Source: CAJQQK01 sp965224225 (GTDB taxonomy: Bacteria > Pseudomonadota > Alphaproteobacteria > Rhizobiales > Hyphomicrobiaceae). Taken from it: a stretch of DNA of 64,000 nt. The notes under the pieces are model-generated. The model had not been told where the DNA came from, made no database searches, and saw only the letters and a program-made list of their open reading frames with translations. Of the stretch, positions 17,471 through 26,726 are shown piece after piece (within the stretch, counting starts at the first letter, position 1; each line of letters opens with the position of its first letter). The DNA lies in NCBI GenBank assembly GCA_965224225.1, contig CBDCZF010000031.1, positions 310,001 to 374,000 of the forward strand. Reading direction: 5' to 3'. Position numbers and translations under genes: made by a program.

Positions 17471-18282
17471 TGCCGGTCAGCGGAACCATTGAGGAGCCAG
17501 TCTGGAAGCGGCGCACAACGCAGACGCAATGGCTGATCTGGGCCAGCTGGTTGATCGGCATCGCAGTCGTCGCCTATGCCTGGAAGCTGGTGTCCGACAA
17601 GACCGTCTGGTTCTTCGTGTGGGACGCAGGCACGCAGGCCGCCGACCTCGCCGCCCGCATGATGCCCCCAAAATGGTCGTACATGGACAACTTGTGGCGG
17701 CCAGTCTGGGATACGATCAATATCGCAACGCTTGGCACGTTGCTTGCGATCACACTGGCATTTCCGATCGCGTTTCTCGCTGCCCGAATAACAACGCCGC
17801 ATCCTATCGTCAGGGCCATTGCACTGTTCGTGATCGTGTCGTCGCGTTCCATCAATTCCCTGATCTGGGCCCTCATGTTGGTCGCCATCATCGGTCCGGG
17901 CATCCTAGCAGGCGTCATTGCCATCGGGCTGCGCTCGATCGGCTTTTGCTCCAAGCTTCTTTATGAGGCGATCGAAGAGATCGACGTCGCCCAGGTCGAG
18001 GCGATCGAGGCAACCGGCGCCAGCGGGGCTCAAAAACTCGCCTATGGCATTATTCCCCAGATCCTGCCGACGTTCGCCGGCATCTCCGTGTTCCGTTGGG
18101 ATATCAACATCCGTGAGTCGACCGTACTTGGCCTGGTTGGAGCCGGCGGACTGGGTCTGCAGTTGGATGCATCCATATCCACGCTCGCTTGGACTCAGGT
18201 GTCGCTGATCCTCCTCGTCATCCTGGCTACCGTCGTCGTCAGCGAATGGGTCTCAGCCCGCGTGCGCCACGCGATCATCTGA
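17470..18282 (+). CDS. phnE: Phosphonate-type ABC transporter permease (second copy)
   Basis: A 270-residue permease paralogous to the gene before it, with VEAIEATGASGAQKLAYGIIPQI as coupling loop and RSINSLIWALMLVAI as the conserved helix. I use the ATG at 17470, which shares one base with the preceding stop (TGATG); a GTG at 17458 is an alternative. Together with the first permease it would build the membrane channel of the importer. This is the last gene of the operon; no phnG-M or other phosphonate-degrading gene follows. Confidence 0.9.
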   Translation: MPVSGTIEEPVWKRRTTQTQWLIWASWLIGIAVVAYAWKLVSDKTVWFFVWDAGTQAADLAARMMPPKWSYMDNLWRPVWDTINIATLGTLLAITLAFPIAFLAARITTPHPIVRAIALFVIVSSRSINSLIWALMLVAIIGPGILAGVIAIGLRSIGFCSKLLYEAIEEIDVAQVEAIEATGASGAQKLAYGIIPQILPTFAGISVFRWDINIRESTVLGLVGAGGLGLQLDASISTLAWTQVSLILLVILATVVVSEWVSARVRHAII

Positions 18283-18837
18283 GCGGCGTCAACTGATGTA
18301 TGCATCTCACTTTGGTGAAATGCCAGTTTTGTGGCCGTTACGTCGTTGATGCGCTGCAGAGCTAGCACGTTAGTCTGCTTTCGGCATCGAGCCTTGATGG
18401 TGTGCTCGGAGTATGTTGCACCTGCTTGCGGCAGAAAGTGGCCCAACCCCGAAAATCTCAGCGCAAGTATATCGAGGCCGTTATCAGGGCCGTTGCGCCA
18501 CAAACAGGCTGCCAACGTGCGCGTTCACCGCGCCACAACCAACAAAAAAGGGGCGACCGAGCATCGCTGCCACGCAGTACCCGTCTGCGACGCTCGATCG
18601 CTTGCAGGGCGGTGCGGGGTGCCACCCTGCTGCCGATCATCAAGACAGGCGATTGTGGCGGCCCGCGCACCGGGTTGCGTTATGCTATCCGTGATTACTG
18701 TATATTGCGGCCTGCTGCCGTCCGCTGCGTGAACCGCCTCGACGGTCTGCGCCCGGGAGGCTGGATGGTTCCAAGCCCGGGGTCGATGCGCTAAGACCAT
18801 AAGGGAACGTGCAGGTCCGAGTTGAGGGGCGGGAAAC
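18283..18837. other. Non-coding stretch before the GMC oxidoreductase
   Basis: About 555 bases with only overlapping short ORFs that lack any recognisable pattern or ribosome site. The promoter of the GMC oxidoreductase gene should be in the right part. I see no riboswitch, repeat or tRNA in it. Confidence 0.5.
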
Positions 18838-20463
18838 ATGCAGACGGATACGCTCGCGGAATACGACTACATCGTCGTTGGTGCCGGCACGGCCGGATGT
18901 TTGCTCGCCAACCGGCTCTCGGAGGATCCGAATGTCTCCGTGGCGCTGCTCGAGGCGGGCGGGCGTGACAACTACATCTGGGTGCACATTCCGGTCGGCT
19001 ATCTCTATTGCCACGGCAACCCGAGGGTCGACTGGGGCTTCAAGACTGCTGAAGAACCAGGCCTCAACGGGCGCAGCCTCAATTATCCGCGCGGCAAGGT
19101 GATCGGCGGCTGTTCGTCGATCAACGGCATGATCTACATGCGCGGACAGGCGCGCGACTATGATCTGTGGCGCCAATACGGCAATCCAGGCTGGGCCTGG
19201 GACGACGTGCTGCCCTATTTTCTGAAGCACGAAGACCAGCTTGCCCTGAGCCCTGAGGACTTTCACGGCGCCCACAGCCGCGGCGGCGAATGGCGCGTCG
19301 AGAACGCCCGCGTAAAATGGGAGATCCTCGAAGCCTGGGCGGAGGCGGCCGAGCAGGCCGGCATCCCGCGCATCGCCGATTTCAACATGGGCGACAACGA
19401 GGGTTCGAGCTACTTCCAGGTCAACCAGAAGCGCGGCGTGCGCTGGAACACAGGCCGGGCCTTCCTGAAGCCGGCGCTCGATCGCAAGAACCTGTCGATC
19501 GTTACGCACGCCATGGTCGAGCGCCTGATGATCGGTGAGGGCCGGGTGAGGGGCGTCGAGATCCGCCGCAACGGCACGATGATGAAGCTCGGCGCAAACC
19601 GCGAGGTGGTGCTCGCCGCAGGTGCAATCGGCTCGCCGCAGATCCTGCAGCTTTCCGGTATCGGTCCGGGCGAACTCCTACGCCTGCACGGTATCGAGGT
19701 GGTGCACGATGCCGTCGGTGTCGGGGCCAACCTGCAGGACCATCTGCAATTGCGCTGCGCCTACAAGGTCACAGGTGTGCGCACTTTGAACGAGACCTCG
19801 CAGACCTTGTGGCACAAGGCGAAGATTGCGCTCGAATACGGGCTCAACCGCAGCGGGCCGATGTCGATGGCCCCCTCCCAGCTCGGCACATTCGCCAAGT
19901 CGGACCCCGATCGCGAGACGGCTAACCTCCAGTACCACATCCAGCCGCTGTCGCTGAACAAGTTCGGTGAACCTCTCGATCCGTTTCCGGCTTTCACGGC
20001 GAGTGTATGCAACCTACGGCCGGTGAGCCGCGGCTACGTGCACATCGTCTCGCCGGAGCCGAACGCGCAGCCCGAGATCCGCCCCAACTACCTGTCGGAA
20101 GAAGAGGATCGCCAGGTCGCCGCCGACGCCATCCGCCTGACACGCAATATCGTTTCGCAGCCGGCGCTGGCCAGGTATCAGCCGCAAGAATTCAGGCCCG
20201 GCCCCGAGACCCAGAGTGATGAGGATCTCGCTCGCGCCGCCGGCGACATCGGCACGACGATCTTCCATCCGGTCGGCACCTGCCGCATGGGCAGCGATGA
20301 TGCCGCCGTCGTCGATCCGGAACTGCGCCTCGCCGGCCTCGACGGACTGCGCATCGCCGATGCCTCGGTGATGCCGACGATCACGTCGGGCAATACCAAT
20401 TCGCCGACGCTGATGATCGCGGAGAAGGCGGCTGCCATGATGAAGGCTGCCTGGCAGGGCTGA
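18838..20463 (+). CDS. GMC-family FAD oxidoreductase, choline-dehydrogenase-like
   Basis: A 541-residue flavoenzyme of the glucose-methanol-choline family. The N-terminus carries the FAD-binding VVGAGTAGCLLANRLSE, GMC signature 1 (RGKVIGGCSSINGMIYMRG), signature 2 (GAIGSPQILQLSGIGPG), and the C-terminal active-site region HPVGTCRMG with DASVMPTITSGNTNSPT. It oxidises an alcohol to an aldehyde using FAD; BetA-like enzymes act on choline, but no betB or betI partner is adjacent, so I do not assign choline. A GAGGGGCGG lies before the ATG. It is monocistronic, with a terminator after its stop. Confidence 0.9.
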   Translation: MQTDTLAEYDYIVVGAGTAGCLLANRLSEDPNVSVALLEAGGRDNYIWVHIPVGYLYCHGNPRVDWGFKTAEEPGLNGRSLNYPRGKVIGGCSSINGMIYMRGQARDYDLWRQYGNPGWAWDDVLPYFLKHEDQLALSPEDFHGAHSRGGEWRVENARVKWEILEAWAEAAEQAGIPRIADFNMGDNEGSSYFQVNQKRGVRWNTGRAFLKPALDRKNLSIVTHAMVERLMIGEGRVRGVEIRRNGTMMKLGANREVVLAAGAIGSPQILQLSGIGPGELLRLHGIEVVHDAVGVGANLQDHLQLRCAYKVTGVRTLNETSQTLWHKAKIALEYGLNRSGPMSMAPSQLGTFAKSDPDRETANLQYHIQPLSLNKFGEPLDPFPAFTASVCNLRPVSRGYVHIVSPEPNAQPEIRPNYLSEEEDRQVAADAIRLTRNIVSQPALARYQPQEFRPGPETQSDEDLARAAGDIGTTIFHPVGTCRMGSDDAAVVDPELRLAGLDGLRIADASVMPTITSGNTNSPTLMIAEKAAAMMKAAWQG

Positions 20464-20491
20464 ACGTTGGTGCGCCGCGGACTTGCCGTTT

Positions 20492-20512
20492 GGTGCGAAG
20501 TGCGCCTTTTTT
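20492..20512 (+). terminator. Rho-independent terminator after the GMC oxidoreductase
   Basis: GGUGCG (20492-20497) pairs with UGCGCC (20501-20506) through a three-base loop with two G-U pairs, followed at once by six T residues (20507-20512). It lies 29 bases past the stop of the GMC gene. Confidence 0.7.
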
Positions 20513-20588
20513 GAGCTATAACGTGCCATAATAGCCGGCATCCGTGCGGCTCTGAATTTATGAGTTTTGATAGGGCAGGATCGATTTC

Positions 20589-22451
20589 ATGTTTCGAGTG
20601 GTCATCGTGCTGGCTTGTGCATTCGTCGCGGCACAAAGTGTCTGGTGTGAAGCTCTAGCCGCGAAGCGGTTCGCCTTGCTGATTGGCAACAAGGGTTATG
20701 ACGAGGCGGTCGGCGCTCTGGAAAACCCTCACAATGACGTTGGCTTGCTCGGCGTTGCGCTAACCCGGCTCGGCTTCGAGGTCACAGCGATCAAGGACGC
20801 GAGCTATCGCCAGATGGACATCGCCATCAAGCGGCATGTCGAGCGGGTTCGGACCGCAGGCGATGGCTCGATAAGCTTCTTCTATTATTCCGGCCACGGC
20901 ATCGCCAATCCCGACACCAATATGAACTACCTGGTGCCGATCGATGTCAGGAAGGCGGATGATGCCAACATCTGGTTCGAGTCCTTCCAGCAGAACGAGA
21001 TCATCAACCGGCTGAGCGAGATTGCCACCAGCGCTATCCATTATGTCGTCTTTGATGCCTGTCGCGACGAACTCAAGCTGACAGGTCCGCAAGCCAAGTC
21101 TTTGGGCCGCAAGAAAGGCTTCGTGCCCGTCCCGCAAACGGCCGGCATTCTTATTGCCTATTCGACCGCGCCGGGCGAGACGGCGTCTGATGCAGGTGCC
21201 GGTGGCGGCCCCTACGCCCGCGTGCTGGCCGAAGAGATCACGCGGCCGGGCGTCGATGCGGTCGCCATGTTCCGCAATGTGCACCGCAGAGTGAAGCGTT
21301 CCATCGGCCAGGACCCCTGGATGTCGCTGCCGACGTTGCCCGATGTCTATTTGGCCGGCTCGGCCGACGAGAAGTCGCCCGAAGCAGTGCAGAGCGGCAC
21401 ACGGTCGAACTTCGATCAGCAGGCCGAACTCGCCTACTGGAAGGCCGTTCAGGACAGCAAGGATCCGACCGCTATCAACTCATACATTCAGCAATTTCCG
21501 AACGGCGTGTTCGTGCCGTTAGCGCGCATTTTGGTCGGCAAACTTGAAGCGGCCGAACGCGCTGAGGCCGAAGCTGAAACCAAACGCGAAAAACTGAAAA
21601 CGGCGGAACAAGAAAGCCAAGCAGCGGAAGCCAAGCGCGATCAGGCAGAGCAACAGCCGAATGTTGCAGCCGATACTGGCGAACTCGAAAGGGCGCGCGA
21701 GGACGCTCGAAAGGCACGCGAGGCATTGGCAAAAGCCAATGAGGAGCGCTCGCAGGCAATTGCGAATGCAGAACAGGCAACCGAGGAAGCCGAACAGCTC
21801 AAGCGCGAATTGAATGAGGCGGCAAACCGCCGATCACAGGAGCTGGCGAACGCCGATACAAGGCAGCTGGAAGCGAATGCGGAGGACAAAAACAGACAGG
21901 CCGATTTTGTTAAAGAGGTCCAGGTTGAGTTGAAACGGCTGCGATGCCTGGCCGATGTTGCGGATGGTCTATGGGGAGCAAAGAGCCGGCGGGCGCTTTC
22001 CGACTTCAACAAGCTTGCCGGGCGCCGGGGCGACGTCAGCTACCCGACGGCTGACGATCTGTCCCGCCTGCAAGGATGGCGCAGATCCGACTGTGCAAGC
22101 CTCGAGGAACAACCCGAAAGTGCAGGGCTGAAGCTGCCAAGGGGCACGTACACGCTGACCGATGGACGCAAGGTCCATTTGAGCTGCAAACTGTCCGGAA
22201 GCTGTTTTGCAACGGTCAGTGCCGGAGGCTTGATTGGGCCGTCCAAGGTCCACGGGAAGATCGACAAGTCGGGTCATTGGACCGGCACGTGGGTTATCGG
22301 CCTCAGCTTGAGGCGCTGCAGGACAAAGAAATTCGGTTCTTATTATTGGGGACGGATCACCGCAAAATTCAATGCCTCGCGGACTGCCTGGCGCGGGCGT
22401 ACGAGCCATTGCGATGGGCCCTGGGACAGCGACAGTATTGCGTCGCGGTGA
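20589..22451 (+). CDS. Secreted caspase-like (C14) protein with coiled coil and peptidoglycan-binding-like domain
   Basis: A 620-residue protein. Residues 1-24 form a signal peptide. A caspase/p20-type peptidase domain follows (about 25-255) with RFALLIGNKGYDE, the catalytic histidine in YYSGHG (H103) and the catalytic cysteine in FDACRDE (C158). A charged Ala/Glu/Lys coiled coil runs about 310-440, then a segment VQVELKRLRCLADVADGLWG that resembles a PG_binding_1 repeat, and a C-terminal beta-rich domain with four or more cysteines (LSCKLSGSCFATV). Both catalytic residues are present, so it is probably an active cysteine peptidase outside the cytoplasmic membrane, cutting after basic residues as bacterial caspase homologues usually do (family knowledge). 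It converges on two aspartic proteases. Confidence 0.88.
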   Translation: MFRVVIVLACAFVAAQSVWCEALAAKRFALLIGNKGYDEAVGALENPHNDVGLLGVALTRLGFEVTAIKDASYRQMDIAIKRHVERVRTAGDGSISFFYYSGHGIANPDTNMNYLVPIDVRKADDANIWFESFQQNEIINRLSEIATSAIHYVVFDACRDELKLTGPQAKSLGRKKGFVPVPQTAGILIAYSTAPGETASDAGAGGGPYARVLAEEITRPGVDAVAMFRNVHRRVKRSIGQDPWMSLPTLPDVYLAGSADEKSPEAVQSGTRSNFDQQAELAYWKAVQDSKDPTAINSYIQQFPNGVFVPLARILVGKLEAAERAEAEAETKREKLKTAEQESQAAEAKRDQAEQQPNVAADTGELERAREDARKAREALAKANEERSQAIANAEQATEEAEQLKRELNEAANRRSQELANADTRQLEANAEDKNRQADFVKEVQVELKRLRCLADVADGLWGAKSRRALSDFNKLAGRRGDVSYPTADDLSRLQGWRRSDCASLEEQPESAGLKLPRGTYTLTDGRKVHLSCKLSGSCFATVSAGGLIGPSKVHGKIDKSGHWTGTWVIGLSLRRCRTKKFGSYYWGRITAKFNASRTAWRGRTSHCDGPWDSDSIASR

Positions 22452-22481
22452 AGCAGTTGGGACAGAAGCGCAACTGCACCG

Positions 22482-23051
22482 TCAGTTCTCGAGTATCAGC
22501 CGGCCGCGGCTCATTTCGGCGCGCTGCAGTTTGCCGAGGAAGCTCATGCCGAGCAACGTCTGGCCGAGCTTGCCGCGTTCGTGCACCGAGGCTTGTACGT
22601 TGCGCACCATGATGTCGCCGATCGAAACACGGTCGATCGTCACGAGCGCGACGCGGGCGATGCCGTTGGCGGTCTGGGTCTGATACTTGAAGTCATGGTC
22701 TGAAACGAAGATGCCGCCGCGTTCTGCATCTTCGTAGGTAAGCGCCACGAACGAAGCGCCGGTATCGACCAGCACATCGATCTCGCGCCCGTTGATGCGT
22801 GCCAGTGTGTGATAGTGACCGTAGGCGCCGGCCTTGAGTTCGACAACGTCGCCGGAGCCCGAATTGTGCGCCGCCGAAGCTTGTGCTGTTGGCGCGCTCG
22901 GAACGGCCGGCGCCTCGGAGACCTGTGGGAAGGGTGAGACGGCCGCCTTCAGTTCGTCGAAATAGACGATGGAAACGACAAGACACACACCGGCAACGGC
23001 CCAACTCGCCGCCTCGCTCATCGCCGATCTGGCACCGGAAGAAAGCGCCAT
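22482..23051 (-). CDS. Retropepsin-like aspartic protease, TIGR02281 type (copy 1)
   Basis: A protein of about 189 residues with one N-terminal transmembrane helix (VAGVCLVVSIVYF), a Pro/Ala-rich linker, and a single aspartic-protease lobe containing the catalytic DTGAS, TANGIARVA and LLGMSFLGKL. This is the pattern of the TIGR02281 clan AA family common in Alphaproteobacteria, expected to work as a membrane-anchored periplasmic homodimer. The ATG at 23051 is used; an in-frame GTG at 23063 is possible. Substrate unknown. A paralogue lies 61 bases upstream on the same strand. Confidence 0.85.
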   Translation of the reverse strand: MALSSGARSAMSEAASWAVAGVCLVVSIVYFDELKAAVSPFPQVSEAPAVPSAPTAQASAAHNSGSGDVVELKAGAYGHYHTLARINGREIDVLVDTGASFVALTYEDAERGGIFVSDHDFKYQTQTANGIARVALVTIDRVSIGDIMVRNVQASVHERGKLGQTLLGMSFLGKLQRAEMSRGRLILEN

Positions 23052-23111
23052 AGCCTCACCCACATCCCCGCTTCGCCAGAAGACCTTTGCACTCAGGGGC
23101 GGGTTCGCTGA

Positions 23112-23813
23112 CTAGCCGCGCAAGGTCAGAAATTCACCGGAGAACTCATAAGACCTGAGCCTCGTTAAAAAATTCATACCAAGCAGGCTCTGGTCGAGTG
23201 TTCCCGGCTTGGCGATGAGGATGCGCACGCCGTACATTGTGATCGTGCCGACTGTAATCGCATTGAGGCTTGAGGCGGCAGCGTAGGCGGTGCCGTTCGC
23301 CGTGCGCACCGGGATCGTATAGCCGAGCCGGGCAAGATCAATGCCGGCGGCGCTGGCATCGGAGGATGTGAGCACGATGGTCGAGGCACCGGTGTCGACC
23401 AGCATCGAAACCGTGGCTCCATTGACTTCGGCGCGGGCCGTGAACTGGCCGTTGGGCTGACGACGGATGCGAACCGCGTGCTGGCCGGTCTCATCGCTGA
23501 CAGAAAGCGTATGGCCGGGCGGCATCAGTTCGCCGGCCATGCGCTGATAGATGTACTGGAAGTCGTGGCGAAACGCATAGCCGAGCACAAGTGCCAGCAT
23601 GATGGCGACCCAGATCAACAGGTCCGAGACCGCCTTCGGCAGTTGTCCCCGATATTGCCTGAGTGCCGGCAGGCCGATGAAGATCAATAGTGCCAGCGAC
23701 GCGACGATGCCGGCGATCATGGCGCCGTCCACGCCGCCGAGCGAGCCTGAATCGCCGACCACGACGGCCGCGACCACGCCAACGCCCAGCAATAACAGTA
23801 AAACCCACAGCAT
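23112..23813 (-). CDS. Retropepsin-like aspartic protease, TIGR02281 type (copy 2)
   Basis: A 233-residue paralogue of the downstream gene. It has three N-terminal membrane helices (starting MLWVLLLLLGVGVVAAVVV, then about 31-53 and 63-82) and a C-terminal protease lobe with SMLVDTGASTIVLT, RTANGTAYAA and LLGMNFLTRL. The catalytic Asp-Thr-Gly is intact. The extra membrane helices set it apart from copy 1. The two probably arose by duplication and may be cotranscribed. It could process membrane or periplasmic proteins; no target is known to me. Confidence 0.86.
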   Translation of the reverse strand: MLWVLLLLLGVGVVAAVVVGDSGSLGGVDGAMIAGIVASLALLIFIGLPALRQYRGQLPKAVSDLLIWVAIMLALVLGYAFRHDFQYIYQRMAGELMPPGHTLSVSDETGQHAVRIRRQPNGQFTARAEVNGATVSMLVDTGASTIVLTSSDASAAGIDLARLGYTIPVRTANGTAYAAASSLNAITVGTITMYGVRILIAKPGTLDQSLLGMNFLTRLRSYEFSGEFLTLRG

Positions 23814-23928
23814 AGTGTGGTTGGTCCTCGTCCAATTGACTGATGCGACGAACGCCGATCGGTTCTATATGGTAAGCGCGGCGAAAACAGGCAAGCGATG
23901 GTTCGACTGGTCGGTCGGACCAGTGCAA

Positions 23929-25689
23929 TCAGGCGTGGGCCGGGATTGGGCGCTGCCTGGCGCGTGCCGGACCGACGAGACGGGAGGGACGCGGGCTGCG
24001 CAAGGGACGCGAGGCCTCGGCCGACGCGACTTCGGGCCGGCGGTTGCGGAGCTTGCGGTCGGGCCGGCTGGCTTGCGATGCCGGTTTTGTCTGCCTGTTG
24101 GCAATCGCCTTGATTTCTTTGGCGTTGCCGTCGACCGCCTCCATCTTGCGCAATACGCGAGCTGCCGGGATTTTGAAGATCGCCTCGGTGCCTTTACGCA
24201 ATTCGGAGCGCAACTCGAATGTGCCGCCGTGCAATTCAACCAGCTTCTGGACGATCGGCAGGCCGAGACCGGTGCCGCCTTCTGCTGATTTGTGGGCCAG
24301 CGAACCTTGCCCGAAAGCAGAGAGTGCCTTGGGCAGTTCCTCCTTCGGGATGCCGGGCCCGGTGTCGATGACGCGCACGACCTGGCTGCCGTCGGCTTCC
24401 GTTGTGGCTTTGATGGTGATCATGCCGCCACGCGGCGTGAACTTGATCGCGTTGGTCAGCAGGTTGAGGCAGATTTGGCGGATCGCTCGTTCATCGGCCC
24501 AGATCGTGGCCATGCCAGGCGCGTAGTCTTCGATGAGTTCAAGCCCCTTGTTCTCGGCGCGCAGGCGCATCAGGCGGTGGCAGTCATCGAGTGTATCGCG
24601 CAAATCCATCGCTTGTTCGTGCAGTTCGAACTTGCCCGCTTCGATCCGTGACAAATCGAGGATTTCGTTGATCAGGTTCAGGAGATGCGTGCCGCTCGAG
24701 TGGATATTGGCGGTGTATTCACGATAGGTCGGATTATCGAGCGGCCCCATGATCTGGTTGGTCATCACCTCGGAAAAGCCGAGAATGGCGTTGAGCGGGG
24801 TGCGCAGCTCATGGCTCATGGTCGCAAGGAACTGCGATTTGGCCTGATTGGCCTCTTCGGCCTTGCGGCGGGCCTGGTCGGAGATTGACTTTGCTTCTTC
24901 GAGTTCGGCAATCAAAAGGTCCTTCTGCTTGCGGAATTCGAGCATGGCGAGCGCCGTCGAGCGCAGACCCTTGGCAAGGAACAGGAAGTAGATGTGGACG
25001 CCGACCGCCATACTGGCGAGCGCCAGGTAGAAGAAGTCACCGAGCATCGCGAGCCGTGCGACGACGGCGATGGTCATCGGCACCGTACCGACAAACAGGA
25101 TCATCGGCACCGTCGAGGCAAACGTCATGCGGATCGCCAGTATGACGATCAGGGATGCAAACAGGAAGACGTGCGAGGAAAACAGGGTGCCGAGCTGGGT
25201 GGTGTCGACGTTGCCGATGCCAACGAGCGCAAAGCCGGCCCATGTCATGCCGCCGACTGCCTCGGCAATGAACAGGTTGCGTTTCCAGTGCTTGAGATCG
25301 ACGCGGTTGGGCGGCATGGCGCTGAAGCGCCGGCAGACGTCGAGCAGCAATACCTTGGCGCCAACGACGATGATCAACCAGCCGACCGCCTGCTGATAGG
25401 GCGCCCAGAACATCGAGGCGAGCGAAAAAATCAGGGCGAGGAGCAGGATGGTCCACTGGGCTGCAAGTTCGTTACGCACGAACATGGCCAGCAAATCATA
25501 ATCGAATTCGTCGGCGAGGCTGTCGTCCTGCTTGATCTGGTTGCGCAGCTTGCGGCTGTCGGTAGATTGGCACGGGCCAGCCTTGCGGCGCGGTCGTCGC
25601 GCAGCTTGCGGTGAATTGCCTATCGTGCCGGCAGTCCTCGGCATTCCGTCGATGCATCCCGTTGATGGCTTGCGGAATGTTGCGCGCAT
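23929..25689 (-). CDS. Membrane-bound sensor histidine kinase
   Basis: A 586-residue kinase: a basic cytoplasmic N-terminus, about six membrane helices between residues 78 and 240, a short coiled coil (about 250-285), an HisKA domain with the phospho-acceptor in SHELRTPLNAILGF (H293), and an HATPase domain with NLLTNAIKFTPRGG, DTGPGI and GTGLGLPIVQKLV. A 70-residue Arg/Pro-rich tail follows. The arrangement resembles orphan alphaproteobacterial kinases related to DivJ/PdhS. No response regulator is adjacent, so the partner and signal are unknown. The start is uncertain; an in-frame ATG 45 bases in (M16) is also plausible. Confidence 0.88.
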   Translation of the reverse strand: MRATFRKPSTGCIDGMPRTAGTIGNSPQAARRPRRKAGPCQSTDSRKLRNQIKQDDSLADEFDYDLLAMFVRNELAAQWTILLLALIFSLASMFWAPYQQAVGWLIIVVGAKVLLLDVCRRFSAMPPNRVDLKHWKRNLFIAEAVGGMTWAGFALVGIGNVDTTQLGTLFSSHVFLFASLIVILAIRMTFASTVPMILFVGTVPMTIAVVARLAMLGDFFYLALASMAVGVHIYFLFLAKGLRSTALAMLEFRKQKDLLIAELEEAKSISDQARRKAEEANQAKSQFLATMSHELRTPLNAILGFSEVMTNQIMGPLDNPTYREYTANIHSSGTHLLNLINEILDLSRIEAGKFELHEQAMDLRDTLDDCHRLMRLRAENKGLELIEDYAPGMATIWADERAIRQICLNLLTNAIKFTPRGGMITIKATTEADGSQVVRVIDTGPGIPKEELPKALSAFGQGSLAHKSAEGGTGLGLPIVQKLVELHGGTFELRSELRKGTEAIFKIPAARVLRKMEAVDGNAKEIKAIANRQTKPASQASRPDRKLRNRRPEVASAEASRPLRSPRPSRLVGPARARQRPIPAHA

Positions 25690-26063
25690 TCCTTGTTTGC
25701 CGCATTGTCCAGCGCACCCAGATCGGATCGACCAATTTTCCTAGGCGCGCCAATACTTTCCCGGCAAAACTCTAAGAAGCAGTTTAACCATTCTGCAAAA
25801 TGTCCCGTATTTCGGCGTAAATTGCATTGGCAGGGCGAAAATTAGTTGTGCTGTCTGGTCGTCAGCAAGCCTCCGTTCAGCCGGGCGAATGACCTAAAAA
25901 CTCCGTGCTTTCAACTAGTAATCCTGTTTACCATCTGCACTCTCGCCGAACTGCGGCAACACCAGCTACTCTCCCAAACCAGGCGCGCTGCGGGCGGTTC
26001 ATTTTCGGCCGCAGAAGTCCTAGACTCCGGCCACGTCGTTAACCAACTGAAGCAGGGAACAAC
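25690..26063. other. Non-coding divergent promoter region
   Basis: About 370 bases of lower GC between the divergent kinase and glutathione S-transferase genes. No ORF with coding character is visible. It should contain promoters for both directions, but I cannot point to reliable -35/-10 boxes or an operator. Confidence 0.5.
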
Positions 26064-26684
26064 ATGAAGCTTATCGATCAGCCGCAGGCGCCAAATCCAC
26101 GGCGTGTGCGTATTTTTCTCGCCGAGAAGGGGATCGAAATTCCATCCGAAGCCCTCAATATCCCGGCCAAGGAGCACCTGACCGACGAGATCAAGGCGCT
26201 CAATCCGACACAGCGTTTGCCGATCCTGGTGCTGGACGACGGTACCGCGCTTTCGGAGTCGATGGCCATCTGTCGTTACTTCGAGGAACTGCAGCCGGAC
26301 CCGCCGCTGATGGGCACCACGCCGCTCGAAAAGGCCACCGTTGAGATGTGGCAGCGGCGCATGGAATTCAATCTGCTCGCGTGCGTTGCAGCCTGCTTCC
26401 GTCATCGCCACCCGGCCATGGCGGAACTCGAAGTGCCGCAAATTGCCGAATGGGGCGAGGCCAACCGTGGCCGAGCGCTCGAAGCGCTGGAGATGCTCGA
26501 TGAGCAACTCGCCAAGCACGAATTTGTCGCTGGGGACCGCTATAGCGTTGCTGATATAACGGCGCTTGTCGGGGTCGATTTTACCAAGGTGGCGCGCATC
26601 GAAGTGCCCGAACGGTTGCAGTCGCTGGCCCGCTGGCGTGCGCAGGTCTCGAGCCGGCCAAGTGCGCGAGCCGGGCTCGATTGA
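26064..26684 (+). CDS. Glutathione S-transferase family protein
   Basis: A 206-residue GST. The thioredoxin-fold N-terminus has NPRRVRIFLAEKGIE, the cis-proline in RLPILVLDDG and the glutathione-contacting SESMAICRYFE; the helical C-terminal domain contains the N-capping box region SVADITALVGVDF. A catalytic Ser/Tyr/Cys cannot be fixed with certainty (the usual position reads QAPNPRR). It starts a run of five same-strand genes (GST, metallo-hydrolase, UDG-like, MAPEG, threonine ammonia-lyase) with short spacing. An AGGGA precedes the ATG. Confidence 0.88.
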   Translation: MKLIDQPQAPNPRRVRIFLAEKGIEIPSEALNIPAKEHLTDEIKALNPTQRLPILVLDDGTALSESMAICRYFEELQPDPPLMGTTPLEKATVEMWQRRMEFNLLACVAACFRHRHPAMAELEVPQIAEWGEANRGRALEALEMLDEQLAKHEFVAGDRYSVADITALVGVDFTKVARIEVPERLQSLARWRAQVSSRPSARAGLD

Positions 26685-26726
26685 GCCGGGGGGGCGTGTC
26701 GGCACGAAGCGCGGAAGGATGGCAAG

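Noticed and set aside
14755..18282. Treating the phn genes as a C-P lyase operon
   Set aside because: Only transport genes are present; none of phnG to phnM is in the window.
18838..20463. Calling the GMC oxidoreductase betA (choline dehydrogenase)
   Set aside because: No betB, betI or choline transporter is nearby, and the family has many substrates.
20589..22451. Caspase-like gene as part of an anti-phage or cell-death defence system
   Set aside because: It is exported and none of the neighbours (aspartic proteases, GMC enzyme, kinase) is a known defence partner such as a nucleotide cyclase effector, gasdermin or CRISPR protein.
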